A stretch of DNA of 60,078 bases from Coriobacteriaceae bacterium (GTDB lineage Bacteria; Actinomycetota; Coriobacteriia; Coriobacteriales; Coriobacteriaceae): assembly GCA_030525945.1 (NCBI GenBank), contig JAUNDT010000010.1, positions 1 to 60,078 on the forward strand, written 5' to 3'. The notes under the pieces were generated by a model. It did not search any database. It was not told the DNA's origin and was given only the letters and a program-made list of their open reading frames with translations. Below are positions 30,654 to 38,949 of the stretch, piece after piece; the stretch's first letter is position 1, and each line of letters opens with the position of its first letter. Made by a program: the position numbers and the translations under genes.

Positions 30654-31784
30654 TTACACCAACCCCCAAGCGTCGATCTCCTCATCCAGCCAACCGGCCG
30701 CAGCCAAATCGAGCACCGCCCGGTCCACGACGGGCGACAAGTCGCTGCCCTTTTTGGTGGCGATACCGTACTGCTGCTCCCCGAACTTGACCTCGGGTTC
30801 GAGCAGCTCGACCGTCTCGTTCATATAGCCCGCGAGCGTGGAGCGGTCCATGGCGAAGCAGTCGATGTTGCCGGCGTCGAGTGAGCTTTTGATGATGGGA
30901 TAGCCCGAGAACGCGAGGAATTCCGGAGTGGCATCGATGCCCTCGTCCTTGAGCATTTGCTCGATGAGGCCCTGTGTGGTGGCGCCCTGGCTCACGCCGA
31001 TGATTTTGCCGTCCAGGTCGGCGATGCGCTTGAACCCGGCGCGCTTTTTAACCATGAGGCCCACGTAGTCGGTGCGGTAGGCGCTCGAGAAATCCCAGCT
31101 CTCGCGGCGCTCGGGCGTGATGGTGTAGGTGGCGCACACGATGTCGAGCTGGTCGTTGTCGATGAGGGGGCCGCGGGTTTTGGGCGTGACGTCGGTGAAC
31201 GCCACGAGCTCGCGCTCGCGCGCTTCCTCGTAGCTCACGCCGAACACGGCGGCTGCGACCTGGTAGCACAAGTCGATTTCCATGCCCTCGTACGTGCCCA
31301 CCGCGGGGTCGAAGTAGCCGTAGCCGGGCACGTCCTTCTTCACGCCCGCGTTGAGCTGACCGCGTGCCTTGATAGCGGCGAGCTTGGAGCCCGGGGCGGC
31401 GGATGCGGAGCCCGGGGCGGCCGTGCCCGCTCCGGCGCCGCAGCCCGCGAGGATGCCCGCGCCCATCAGGGCCGCCGAGGCGGCGAGCCCGCGCAACAGC
31501 GAGCGGCGCGTCGGGCAGAAGGCGGAGGCGCGACCGGGGCGAGAGGCTGCGAGATGCTCGACGCCAGCGTGCTCGAAGCGAGCACAAGCGACGGGATCGA
31601 CGCTTCGTCCAACATGGGCGGACAGTCCATGCGCGTCCGCGCTATGCTCGGTGCCCACCTGCTGTCCAGTAGAACATTTGGCCCCGAAAGGCACGAAGCC
31701 CGGCAACGTCGCTCCCGCGACTCGAGTCGCATCGCTGTCCTGCGCCTTGAGGGAGCGCAAGGCGGCATTCGAAAGGTTTGTCAT
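30654..31784 (-). CDS. Amino acid ABC transporter substrate-binding lipoprotein
   Basis: The 376-residue family 3 solute-binding protein has the ligand-binding segments LDIVCATYTITPERRE, KIIGVSQGATTQ and DCFAMDRS. The export signal is unusual in position: TRRSLLRGL and the lipobox LAGC come at about residues 93-117. About 90 residues of Ala/His/Arg-rich sequence precede them if translation starts at 31784, where GAGGGG lies six nt upstream. An internal start nearer the signal may be the true one, though I see no good site there. Ligand: a polar amino acid, by operon partners. Confidence 0.85.
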   Translation of the reverse strand: MTNLSNAALRSLKAQDSDATRVAGATLPGFVPFGAKCSTGQQVGTEHSADAHGLSAHVGRSVDPVACARFEHAGVEHLAASRPGRASAFCPTRRSLLRGLAASAALMGAGILAGCGAGAGTAAPGSASAAPGSKLAAIKARGQLNAGVKKDVPGYGYFDPAVGTYEGMEIDLCYQVAAAVFGVSYEEARERELVAFTDVTPKTRGPLIDNDQLDIVCATYTITPERRESWDFSSAYRTDYVGLMVKKRAGFKRIADLDGKIIGVSQGATTQGLIEQMLKDEGIDATPEFLAFSGYPIIKSSLDAGNIDCFAMDRSTLAGYMNETVELLEPEVKFGEQQYGIATKKGSDLSPVVDRAVLDLAAAGWLDEEIDAWGLV

Positions 31785-31799
31785 ACGCATCCCCTCGCC

Positions 31800-32531
31800 T
31801 TAATGCAGGATCTTCGCGAGGAAGTCGCGGCAACGGGGGTTCTGCGGGTTCTCGAAGAAGTGCTCGGGCGAGCCTTCCTCCAGGATGCGGCCGTCGTCCA
31901 TGAAGATGACGCGGTCGGCAACCTGGCGCGCGAAGCCCATCTCGTGCGTCACGCAGATCATGGTGATGTTCTCCTGCGCGAGCTCAATCATGACGTCGAG
32001 CACCTCCTGGACCATCTCGGGGTCCAGCGCGCTCGTGGGCTCGTCGAACAGGATGATGGGCTGCTTGGTGCAGAGTGCCCGCGCAATGGCGACGCGCTGC
32101 TGCTGGCCGCCGGAGAGGTTCTGCGGGTACTCGCCGGCCTTGTGCGCCAAGCCAACACGCGTGAGCGCGGCCATGGCGGCCTGCGCGGCCTCTTCCTTGG
32201 ACTTCTTCTGCAGCTTGATGGGCGCCAGCGTGAGGTTGCCGAACACCGTCATGTTGGGATACAGGTTGAACTGCTGGAACACCATTGAGCTGTACGTGCG
32301 CGCCATTTCCAGGTGGTTTTTCTTGGTGAGCGGCGTGCCGTCGATGATGACCTGGCCGCTCGTGGGCTCCTCGAGAAAGTCGACGCAGCGGATGAGCGTG
32401 GACTTGCCCGATCCGGACGGCCCGATGATGACGAGTTTCTCGCCCTCCTCGACCGTGAGGTCGATGTCCTTCAACACATGCAGGTCGCCGAAGTACTTAT
32501 TCAGGCCGCGAATTTCAATCATGTTGGCCAT
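31800..32531 (-). CDS. Polar amino acid ABC transporter ATPase
   Basis: The 243-residue GlnQ-type ATPase has Walker [10 protein letters not shown], signature LSGGQQQR, Walker [13 protein letters not shown] and the H-loop VTHEMGFA. It is the first gene of the operon. The ATG at 32531 has AAGGAGGGG upstream. A TATAAA at about 32568-32573 on the minus strand could be the -10 of the operon, but no good -35 was seen. It powers uptake of the amino acid captured by the lipoprotein encoded next. Confidence 0.95.
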   Translation of the reverse strand: MANMIEIRGLNKYFGDLHVLKDIDLTVEEGEKLVIIGPSGSGKSTLIRCVDFLEEPTSGQVIIDGTPLTKKNHLEMARTYSSMVFQQFNLYPNMTVFGNLTLAPIKLQKKSKEEAAQAAMAALTRVGLAHKAGEYPQNLSGGQQQRVAIARALCTKQPIILFDEPTSALDPEMVQEVLDVMIELAQENITMICVTHEMGFARQVADRVIFMDDGRILEEGSPEHFFENPQNPRCRDFLAKILH

Positions 32532-32802
32532 GCGCCCCTCCTTATTCCCCTAACAATTAGTCATAAAGGTTATTTATATCCTATTTGCGCAGGTACACGA
32601 AATATTGCGTGCGCTGGGGCGCGTGGCTGGCGCGCCTGAACACGATAACCACACGCAGGCGGGCGGGGCGGTGGGCATGCGGAGCGGCGGGCGATGGCGG
32701 AGCTTACACTCGCCCTACTGCTTGCCCTTCACCCAAATGGGCATAATGCCCACAGACATCTTTCGCGTGCGCGAAGGCACGCGCGACACCAAAGGAGGGC
32801 AT

Positions 32803-33747
32803 ATGCCCGCATTGATTACGCACCGCCTGTTCGGCGAAGAGAGCATCGACCGCCTGCCCGCCGGCATCGTATCGGGCGACGACGAGCGCGCCGCGTTTCT
32901 GCTGGCAAACCAGGGTCCCGATCCGTTCTTCTTCCGCTTTCGCACGCCGCACCTGAGCACCTGCATGGAGCTCGCGCGCGTGATGCACCGCAGCCGCATG
33001 AGCCGGCAGCTCGCCGCCCTGCGCGACGGCGTGAGCCATCTGCCCGCTGCCGACGCGGGCGTGGGGCGTGCCTGGGCGCTCGGCCTGCTTTCGCACTACG
33101 TGCTCGACCGCAACGCGCACCCCTTTGTGTACGCCCAGCAGTGGGGCATTCAGGAGGCCGACCCCACCCTCACCGGAGCCGGCGGGCAGGTGCACGCGGT
33201 CATCGAGAGCGACCTGGACGTGCTCATGCTGCAGCTCAAGCGCGAGGGCGCGACGGTTGCGGACTATCCGCCCGCGGGCGAGCTCATGACGAACGCGCGC
33301 ATTGACAAGGTGGCGGGCGCGCTCACGAGCTTTGTGGCGAACAGCGTGTATGGGCTCGAGGTCGGCGCCAACGAATACGGCGGCGCGGTTGCCGACATGC
33401 AGCTGCTGTATCGCGCCATCGAGCCCGCTGGATCGCGTTGCTCGCATGCGCTTGCGCGGCTCGAGGGCCTGGTCAAGGACTACTCGCTTTTGGAGGCACT
33501 CGCCCACCGCGTTACGGCGGAGACCCCCGCGGCTGCCGGCAACCTGAGCTGCCGTCCGTGGACCGACCCCTTTACCGGAACTGAGCGCACCGACAGCTTC
33601 CCGGCGCTGTTCGAGCGCGCGCTCGACGACTACGGCATCGCCGCCGCGCGGTTTATCGAGTCGGGCGACATGGAGGCGGTTACGGGGCACGTGAACTACT
33701 CCGGCCGCGTGCTCGATGCGTCCGAGGAGTTCGACCGCGAGGAATAG
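32803..33747 (+). CDS. Zinc-dependent phospholipase C family protein
   Basis: The 314-residue protein matches the Zn-dependent phospholipase C-like domain of many gut actinobacteria and clostridia. It has an early ITHRLFGE histidine, NQGPDPFFF, and GLLSHYVLDRNAHPFVY, whose Asp/His residues are the likely zinc ligands. There is no signal peptide, so despite the name it is probably cytosolic and may not be a secreted toxin. The ATG at 32803 follows AAAGGAGGG; the upstream in-frame start at 32605 has no such site. It is divergent from the transporter operon with 271 bp between. Confidence 0.82.
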   Translation: MPALITHRLFGEESIDRLPAGIVSGDDERAAFLLANQGPDPFFFRFRTPHLSTCMELARVMHRSRMSRQLAALRDGVSHLPAADAGVGRAWALGLLSHYVLDRNAHPFVYAQQWGIQEADPTLTGAGGQVHAVIESDLDVLMLQLKREGATVADYPPAGELMTNARIDKVAGALTSFVANSVYGLEVGANEYGGAVADMQLLYRAIEPAGSRCSHALARLEGLVKDYSLLEALAHRVTAETPAAAGNLSCRPWTDPFTGTERTDSFPALFERALDDYGIAAARFIESGDMEAVTGHVNYSGRVLDASEEFDREE

Positions 33748-33844
33748 GCGAGGCGGCTGCGGGGCCGCCGCTGCTGGAGGGCGGCTGCGGGACCTGCGCG
33801 GGTCCGCTGCTGTGGGAGGCGGCAGTGGGGCCCGCTCGGGCCCG
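33748..33844. repeat. Three GC-rich hairpins after the phospholipase-like gene
   Basis: Three successive units of about 30-38 nt each begin gcggc and end cgctgct and each fold locally, for example gcgggacc...gggtccgc and gggcccgct-cgggccc. They join directly to the 71-bp array and may serve as the gene's transcription end. Confidence 0.55.
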
Positions 33845-34269
33845 CTGCTTCTCCACCACAGGCCAGCACGGATTGCCACTTTTTGCTGTCATTCTGGACA
33901 AAAAAGTGGCCCCCTGTGCTGACCTGCGATACTCCATCGCGTAGTTCATGCTGGTCTTCGGCTGAACAGCAAAACTTGTCAAATCTCGACGCATCCTGAG
34001 CTTGGAAAGTGTCCGACCGTGCTGGTGTGCAGCAGAGCAGCACGGCTGACCACTTTCAGTCGCCTTCTGAGGTGAAAAAATGGCCCGTTCTGCTGGCGTG
34101 CAACAAAGCAGCACGGATTGCCGCTTTTGGCTGCTATTCGAGGCAAAATAGTGGCATGTTGTGCTGGTCTGCGGCGGGGCAGCATGGCGGGCCATCACTG
34201 CATGCGGCAGAGCAGCACAGCGGGCCACCACCGCGTGCGGCAGAGCGGCACAACAGGCCGCCATTGCGC
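33845..34269. repeat. Repeat array, left block (71-bp and 32-bp units)
   Basis: Units begin with [gac]tgctg and keep an exact length: 71 bp at 33845, 33948, 34019 and 34090; 32 bp at 33916. Three 33-nt units (34171, 34204, 34237) follow from a decayed copy. Each 71-bp unit folds into two hairpins, gtgctg...cagcac and gccactttt...aaaagtggc; for example 33875-33884 pairs perfectly with 33901-33910. The pair 33948-34089 aligns with 35794-35935 in the right block. No gene is encoded. Confidence 0.85.
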
Positions 34270-34342
34270 GCATCATCACGCATCATCGCGCACCATCGCA
34301 CGTCATCGCGCGTCATCTCGCACCGACGCGGTCGCCGTCGCG
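34270..34342. repeat. catcrcgca microsatellite-like run
   Basis: About seven imperfect 8-12-nt units of the catcatcgcgca type end at the stop codon of the leftward AbiEi/DUF559-like gene. It forms the inner edge of the left repeat block. Confidence 0.55.
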
Positions 34343-35413
34343 TCACCGCAGCATAGCATACGGGTTGCTCCTGTTGAACGGGGCCAGCGGATCGCGGAGC
34401 ATCGTAAGGCCGGCGTCGGGAATCCCGCGCGGCACGCCAAAGGCGTCGAGCACGTTGATGAGCGGGCTCACCGCGCGGACCTCGGGAAAGGTAAAGCGGG
34501 CTATCTGCAAATCCACACTGAGCCGCGACTCCCGCTCACGCTCTCGACGAAGAACCTCCGCAGCAGTTTTCCCGCCCAACATGTCCTCGTCAACGGTCTT
34601 CTCCAATCCATCGAGCTCGCCGCCGACGTCTATCTTATTCAGCAGCTCCCAAAAGTAATCGATGCGGAATATGGCCCCAGGATTGAAGCGATCGGGGAAT
34701 TCCACCTGCAAAACCGGCTCGGCAACGCCGTTTTCCAGCATAATTGCACGTGCGTACGACTCCCCTCCGTTCTCGCTGAGCGGGTTTGCCCACCTGAGTG
34801 TCTCCGCAAATCTTCGCGACCCCATGCAGCCCGGCCATCGTTCTTTCGACATCGCGATTAGCTGACCAACATGCATCCCAGCCGCATTTCGCAAGGCAGA
34901 GTCGGCGACGCCCAACGCCAGAGGAAAGCTGAGGGCGCGCGTACAATCGAACACCGTCCTTTCCAGTGTGGTCACGTTCACTCCGTCGACATTCGCAACG
35001 TCATCCGCATCCAGACTGTACGCATGACGCACAACGCTAAAACCACCCTCGAAAATGGGGCTCGACGCGTCCCTCCCGCGTTTCGCATGCGAAGCGACGA
35101 TATGAATCTCGTGGGACAGCATGTACGACACGTCCAACCCGTGAACGAGCGCCGCCGAAGCGAAACAAAACACCCACGAAGGATGTTTTCGTGCGAGCGT
35201 CCGGATAAGGCACAAGGTCCTTTCGTTGGGATTCAAGGCGTCCCAATAATTTCGTCTCACGAACACCCCATCGACGGGCGAGACGAATGCCGACGATCTT
35301 GTTTTCCGCTGCAGGGCCCTGCGCGTCGAGCGGTCTTTTGGTGCCAGGCAAATGCGCTGGCACTCACATTCCTCAAAACGCCGGGCAAGCTCGCCTTCCA
35401 TACTTGCACTCAC
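34343..35413 (-). CDS. AbiEi-like / DUF559 nuclease-like protein
   Basis: The 356-residue protein has two parts. Residues 1-180 resemble AbiEi-type antitoxin proteins: an SPVDGVFVRRNYW entry, then FASAALVHGLDVSY, and VTTLERTVFDCTRAL. Residues 200-320 resemble the DUF559/Vsr-like endonuclease fold, with SENGGESYARAIM, an FRIDYFW aspartate and GGELDGLEK, which fits a PD-(D/E)xK metal site. I chose the GTG at 35413 because AAGGAGG lies 5 nt upstream. No AbiEii-type toxin gene is adjacent, so it is not a standard toxin-antitoxin pair. It is flanked on both sides by the 71/32-bp repeat blocks and looks like accessory, possibly defence-related, DNA. Confidence 0.65.
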   Translation of the reverse strand: MSASMEGELARRFEECECQRICLAPKDRSTRRALQRKTRSSAFVSPVDGVFVRRNYWDALNPNERTLCLIRTLARKHPSWVFCFASAALVHGLDVSYMLSHEIHIVASHAKRGRDASSPIFEGGFSVVRHAYSLDADDVANVDGVNVTTLERTVFDCTRALSFPLALGVADSALRNAAGMHVGQLIAMSKERWPGCMGSRRFAETLRWANPLSENGGESYARAIMLENGVAEPVLQVEFPDRFNPGAIFRIDYFWELLNKIDVGGELDGLEKTVDEDMLGGKTAAEVLRRERERESRLSVDLQIARFTFPEVRAVSPLINVLDAFGVPRGIPDAGLTMLRDPLAPFNRSNPYAMLR

Positions 35414-35520
35414 CAAGACCTCCTTCGCCGCCGTGCTTGCGCGGAACCCTAGCAGGAATTCGGCATGGAGGCAGAGAGCGCCACGGCTCTGTGGAGTTGT
35501 CAGGCATAACCTGCCACAAA

Positions 35521-35539
35521 CCTGACCTTCGAGGTCAGG
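35521..35539. other. Hairpin in the leader of the AbiEi/DUF559-like gene
   Basis: cctgacc (35521-35527) and ggtcagg (35533-35539) form a perfect 7-bp stem with a 5-nt loop, about 110 nt upstream of the GTG start. The rest of 35414-35694 shows no gene. Confidence 0.5.
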
Positions 35540-35694
35540 CAGCATGTTTTTGCGAAGAGAATATGGAGGGGCCTTTGCTCCCGGCACGCGGGACTCGATG
35601 TTGCACTTTTCAGCATGTTTTATGCAGAAATATCCACATGGCGGCCACAGAATCTTAAGGCTACCATGCAGTCTGACGTGCTTCGGGGCGGATT

Positions 35695-36170
35695 GTGCTG
35701 GTGCACGGCACCTCAGCACACTGGTTGTGCCGGTGCGCAATACCCCATTGCGTGATGACTTCTCGCTCTGCGTGGCTCAATAGAAGTCCGCCCGTGCTGC
35801 CCTGTCGCAGAACAGCAGAATATGTCACTTTTCGACGCGTCCTGGGCTTGAATAGTGACCGATTATGCTGGCGTGCAGCAGGGCAGCACAACCGGTCACT
35901 ATTTGGGGCCTACGGGAGGTGAAAAGTGGCAAGTCGTGCTGATGTGCGATGGTTCGGCGCGCCGGTTGTGCTGTCGTGCGGCCCTTCTGCCGCCAACAGC
36001 GTTGATGTGCGATCCTTAAGCACGCCGGTCGTGCTGCCCTACAGCAGACCAGCACGAAATGCTGCTTTTGATCGCCTTTCGGGGCAAGAAAGTGGCCAGC
36101 CGTGCTGATGTGCGATGGTTCGGCACGCTGGTTGTGCTGGCGTGCGGCAGGGCAGCACGATCAGCCGGGC
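35695..36170. repeat. Repeat array, right block (71-bp and 32-bp units)
   Basis: Units in order are 32 bp (35695), 67 bp (35727), 71 bp (35794), 71 bp (35865), 32 bp (35936), a 63-bp pair of degenerate short units (35968), 71 bp (36031), 32 bp (36102), and a partial long unit running into the stop of the LytTR gene. The constant unit length, with bases diverging at roughly a third of positions, points to old tandem duplications under length or structure constraint. Confidence 0.85.
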
Positions 36171-36914
36171 CTACGCCAGGCCGAGCTGCTTTTTCACGCC
36201 TGCGGCTCGACGGCGGCTCACGGGGATGCAGGCGCCCGTGCGCTCGAGTGTGAGCTGGATCAGCCCGCTCGGCTTGAGTACCTCGATATCGCGCACGTCA
36301 TCGATGTTCACCAAAAAGCTGCGATGCACGCGCAGGAACCCATCGGATGCCAGGCGGCGCTCCAAAGTGGAAATGGAATCGCTCACTAAGTAGCCGCCCG
36401 CCTGCGTGTACGCCGTTGCGTAATCGGCCCTGGCCTCAATGTAGGCGATGTCGTTCACGGGGATGTACGAGCGCTTGCCGTTGCGCTCGCCCTGAATGCG
36501 TCGCGTGGGCTCAGCCGCAGCCGCGGGCTTACGGGCCGTCAGTGCCGCTTCAACCTTGTCGAGCGCCTTCTCAAGCCGCGACTGCTCAACGGGCTTGAGC
36601 ACGTAATCCGTCGCGTCGAGCTCGAATGCCTCGGCGGCGTACTCGGAAAACGCGGTCACGAACACGATAACCGGTGGCTTTTTGAGATTCTGCAGGCTGT
36701 CCGCAAGCTGCACGCCGCTCGTGCCGGGCATTTGTATGTCGAGGAACAGAACGTCCGGATGGAAGGCGAGGATCTTCTCGACAGCCCCGGTGGCGCCGCC
36801 AGCCTCCTCGACCTCGCCCACACGCGCGTCTTGCGCGAGCAGGTAGTGCAGCTCGGCTCGAATGGGCGGCTCGTCATCGACCACCAACACGCGCCACGCA
36901 TGCCGATCAGCCAT
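36171..36914 (-). CDS. LytTR-family response regulator
   Basis: The 247-residue regulator has a receiver domain with acidic pocket D13/D14, phospho-acceptor D59 (FLDIQMPG) and the conserved lysine in YVLKPVEQ. The LytTR DNA-binding domain (about residues 140-247) follows: IPVNDIAYIEARADYATAYT, FLRVHRSFLVNID and IPVSRRR. Such regulators bind direct repeats and often control cell-wall, bacteriocin or pyruvate-uptake genes. The ATG at 36914 follows GGGGGA. The partner kinase gene lies upstream on the same strand, but 363 bp away. The last 32-71-bp repeat unit runs into its stop codon. Confidence 0.93.
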   Translation of the reverse strand: MADRHAWRVLVVDDEPPIRAELHYLLAQDARVGEVEEAGGATGAVEKILAFHPDVLFLDIQMPGTSGVQLADSLQNLKKPPVIVFVTAFSEYAAEAFELDATDYVLKPVEQSRLEKALDKVEAALTARKPAAAAEPTRRIQGERNGKRSYIPVNDIAYIEARADYATAYTQAGGYLVSDSISTLERRLASDGFLRVHRSFLVNIDDVRDIEVLKPSGLIQLTLERTGACIPVSRRRAAGVKKQLGLA

Positions 36915-37277
36915 ATGTCCCCCTTTGCTCGGGCGTCCGCCCGCTCGCTGGGCATCCGCCCATTCATCGTACCTATACCTCAAGGGTTGTTCGAAAGCGC
37001 CGCACCCATGCCGCGCGGAAGCGTGCCGAAGTGCCTCATCGCAACGCCACGCTGCATCGCGGAGACATGCCTTGCGCCGCGTCACAGTCTGCGTCACCGC
37101 TACGCACCCAGTGTAGCGCATCGAGCAGCCGCTCGAACGATGCCGAGCGCCTGCTGACGTCCGCCGCCACACCACCGCACCACCGAATCGCCGGTCTCCA
37201 CACGCCACGCTTCCACACCATGGCACCGCTCATCGCGCCACTAGCACCGAACCACCAGCCGCCGAGCCTCGCACCAC
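36915..37277. other. Gap between kinase and regulator genes, no gene seen
   Basis: This 363-bp stretch between two genes of one system contains cac/gcc-rich simple sequence. An open frame continuing the regulator upstream has no family resemblance. A separate promoter for the regulator may lie here, but I see no clear one. Confidence 0.4.
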
Positions 37278-38735
37278 CTACTGCGCTGAGGGCAGCAGCG
37301 TTCCCTCGGGCTCGTGCGGCTCGCCGATGAGCTCGACGGTCACGCGCGTGCCCGCGCCCTCCTTCGAAGCCACACGGATGCCGGACTCCTCGCCAAAGAA
37401 GAAGTGGATGCGCATAAGCACGTTCGCCAGCGCAAGGCCGCCACCGCGCTTAAGGGAGCCGTCGGCCGTCGTGGGCGCCGAACGGCGACTCGTCGCGCGA
37501 TCCGCCTCGCCATCCCGCTCGGGCGCCGCTCCGGACTTCCCGGTCGCGTCACCGCGCTTGATGTCGAACAGGTGCCGGCGCGTCTCCTCGGACATACCGA
37601 TGCCATCGTCCTCCACCACGATTTTGAGCCCGTCGTCCGTCTCGGCGGAGGACAGGATGATCGAAAGCGGCTCCACCTCGCGCATGGCGTGCTTGATGCA
37701 GTTCTCGAGCAGCGGCTGCAAAATAAACGGCGGAACCAGCCAGTCGAGCGTTGACGGGTCGAAGTTCACCGTGAGCTTGAGGCGGTCCTCGCCATACCGC
37801 GCCTGCATGAGGTTGATGTAGCGAATGCCCTGGCCCAGCTCATTTTGAAGCGAGGTGAGCGCATCGGAGTTCGACAGCGTCTGACGGTAATAGTTGGAGA
37901 AGTCGATAAGCAGCGAACGGGCCTTCTCGGGCTCGGTGCGCACGAGCGACACAATCGTGCCGATGGTGTTGAACAGGAAGTGCGGGTCGACCTGCGACTG
38001 GAGGGCGCGCAGCTCCATGCGGGCGCTCATGTCCTCCTGGCGCTCCAGCTCAAAGCTCGCGAGCTGCGTGGAAATGAGCTCGGCAAAACCACGGGCAAGC
38101 GCCGTTTGGCGAGCGTCGATATCGGAGTAGCGCGGGTAATACAGCTCGAGCGTCCCCATGCAGCGGTCGCGCACCACGAGCGGGGCGATGATGCCGGCGT
38201 GCAGGCGCGGGAAAAAGCGCGGCTCGCCGGGCGCGGGCACCTCGCGCGCGAAGACCTCCATGCGCTTGCCCTCGATCACGCGCAGTGTGGTCTCAAGCAC
38301 CACGGGCTGACCGGCGGGGCAGCTGGCAGACCCCTCTCCCCAGCTCGCCACCACCGCGGACCCGTCCGTGATGCAAATGGCCGAGGCGAGCGTCTCGGGC
38401 AGAATGATCTGGCATGCGCCGAGCGTGGCCTCGCGCGTGAGGCCGTGACGCGTGTAGGCGAAGATCTTGCTCGCAATGCCCAGGGTGCGGTCCGTGGCAG
38501 AGAGCGAGAAGTCGTCGGGCGCCACGAACACGTAGGCGAAGAAGAAGCAGAGCAGAACCAGGCCGGCGATGGTGATAACCGCGGGAACCGGGTTGGGATT
38601 GCTCACGAACTCAAGCGCCAGCAACACGAGCAGCATGGGCACGCAGAGCATAAGCCCCCGCAGGGCCCACGTTTGCGCAACTCGAAAGAACTTCGTATGG
38701 TTCTGCCGCTCCAGCGACCTAAACGGATTGAACAC
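37278..38735 (-). CDS. LytS-type sensor histidine kinase
   Basis: The 485-residue kinase has two N-terminal membrane segments (about residues 20-75), a GAF-like sensor region, the His_kinase domain with LQSQVDPHFLFNTI (phospho-accepting His) and an ATPase domain with LLENCIKHAM and EDDGIGM. The ATPase domain is interrupted by a Ser/Arg-rich insert of about 40 residues before GGGLALANV. It would phosphorylate the LytTR regulator encoded next. I start at the GTG at 38735 with AAGGAGG four nt upstream; an ATG at 38759 is an alternative that adds eight residues. The stimulus is unknown. Confidence 0.9.
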   Translation of the reverse strand: MFNPFRSLERQNHTKFFRVAQTWALRGLMLCVPMLLVLLALEFVSNPNPVPAVITIAGLVLLCFFFAYVFVAPDDFSLSATDRTLGIASKIFAYTRHGLTREATLGACQIILPETLASAICITDGSAVVASWGEGSASCPAGQPVVLETTLRVIEGKRMEVFAREVPAPGEPRFFPRLHAGIIAPLVVRDRCMGTLELYYPRYSDIDARQTALARGFAELISTQLASFELERQEDMSARMELRALQSQVDPHFLFNTIGTIVSLVRTEPEKARSLLIDFSNYYRQTLSNSDALTSLQNELGQGIRYINLMQARYGEDRLKLTVNFDPSTLDWLVPPFILQPLLENCIKHAMREVEPLSIILSSAETDDGLKIVVEDDGIGMSEETRRHLFDIKRGDATGKSGAAPERDGEADRATSRRSAPTTADGSLKRGGGLALANVLMRIHFFFGEESGIRVASKEGAGTRVTVELIGEPHEPEGTLLPSAQ

Positions 38736-38829
38736 AACCCCTCCTTCCGCCTCACCCATCTTACCCTTAACCGCGCGCAGCAAAGACGGCCTCGACCCGC
38801 GCCACCCGACCCGCAACGAGGCAAACGCA

Positions 38830-38933
38830 GGGAGCCCCGGCCCGCCCAGAGCGAATCCCTAAGCGAACATTCCGCAGGCCGCAAAGCCGAGGACGTTCGC
38901 GCGGGGATCCGCGTAGGGCGTGCCGGGGCTCCC
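38830..38933. other. Nested inverted repeats after the amidohydrolase gene
   Basis: gggagccccggc (38830-38841) pairs perfectly with 38922-38933 over 12 bp. Inside, gcgaac/gttcgc and further GC pairs give a branched structure of about 100 nt. It starts 17 nt after the amidohydrolase stop on the minus strand and lies upstream of the kinase gene, so it may be a 3' UTR structure or terminator without a T-tract. Confidence 0.55.
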
Positions 38934-38949
38934 GTTGGGAGTGCTCCCG

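Noticed and set aside
34343..35413. Complete AbiE type IV toxin-antitoxin system
   Set aside because: No AbiEii nucleotidyltransferase gene is adjacent on either side.
33845..36170. Possible CRISPR array (regularly spaced repeats)
   Set aside because: There are no identical repeats alternating with unrelated spacers; the whole 71-bp unit is homologous from copy to copy and diverged, and no cas gene is near.
36915..37226. N-terminal extension of the LytTR regulator
   Set aside because: The receiver domain begins normally at the ATG at 36914, which has its own ribosome binding site; the extension is low-complexity with no domain.
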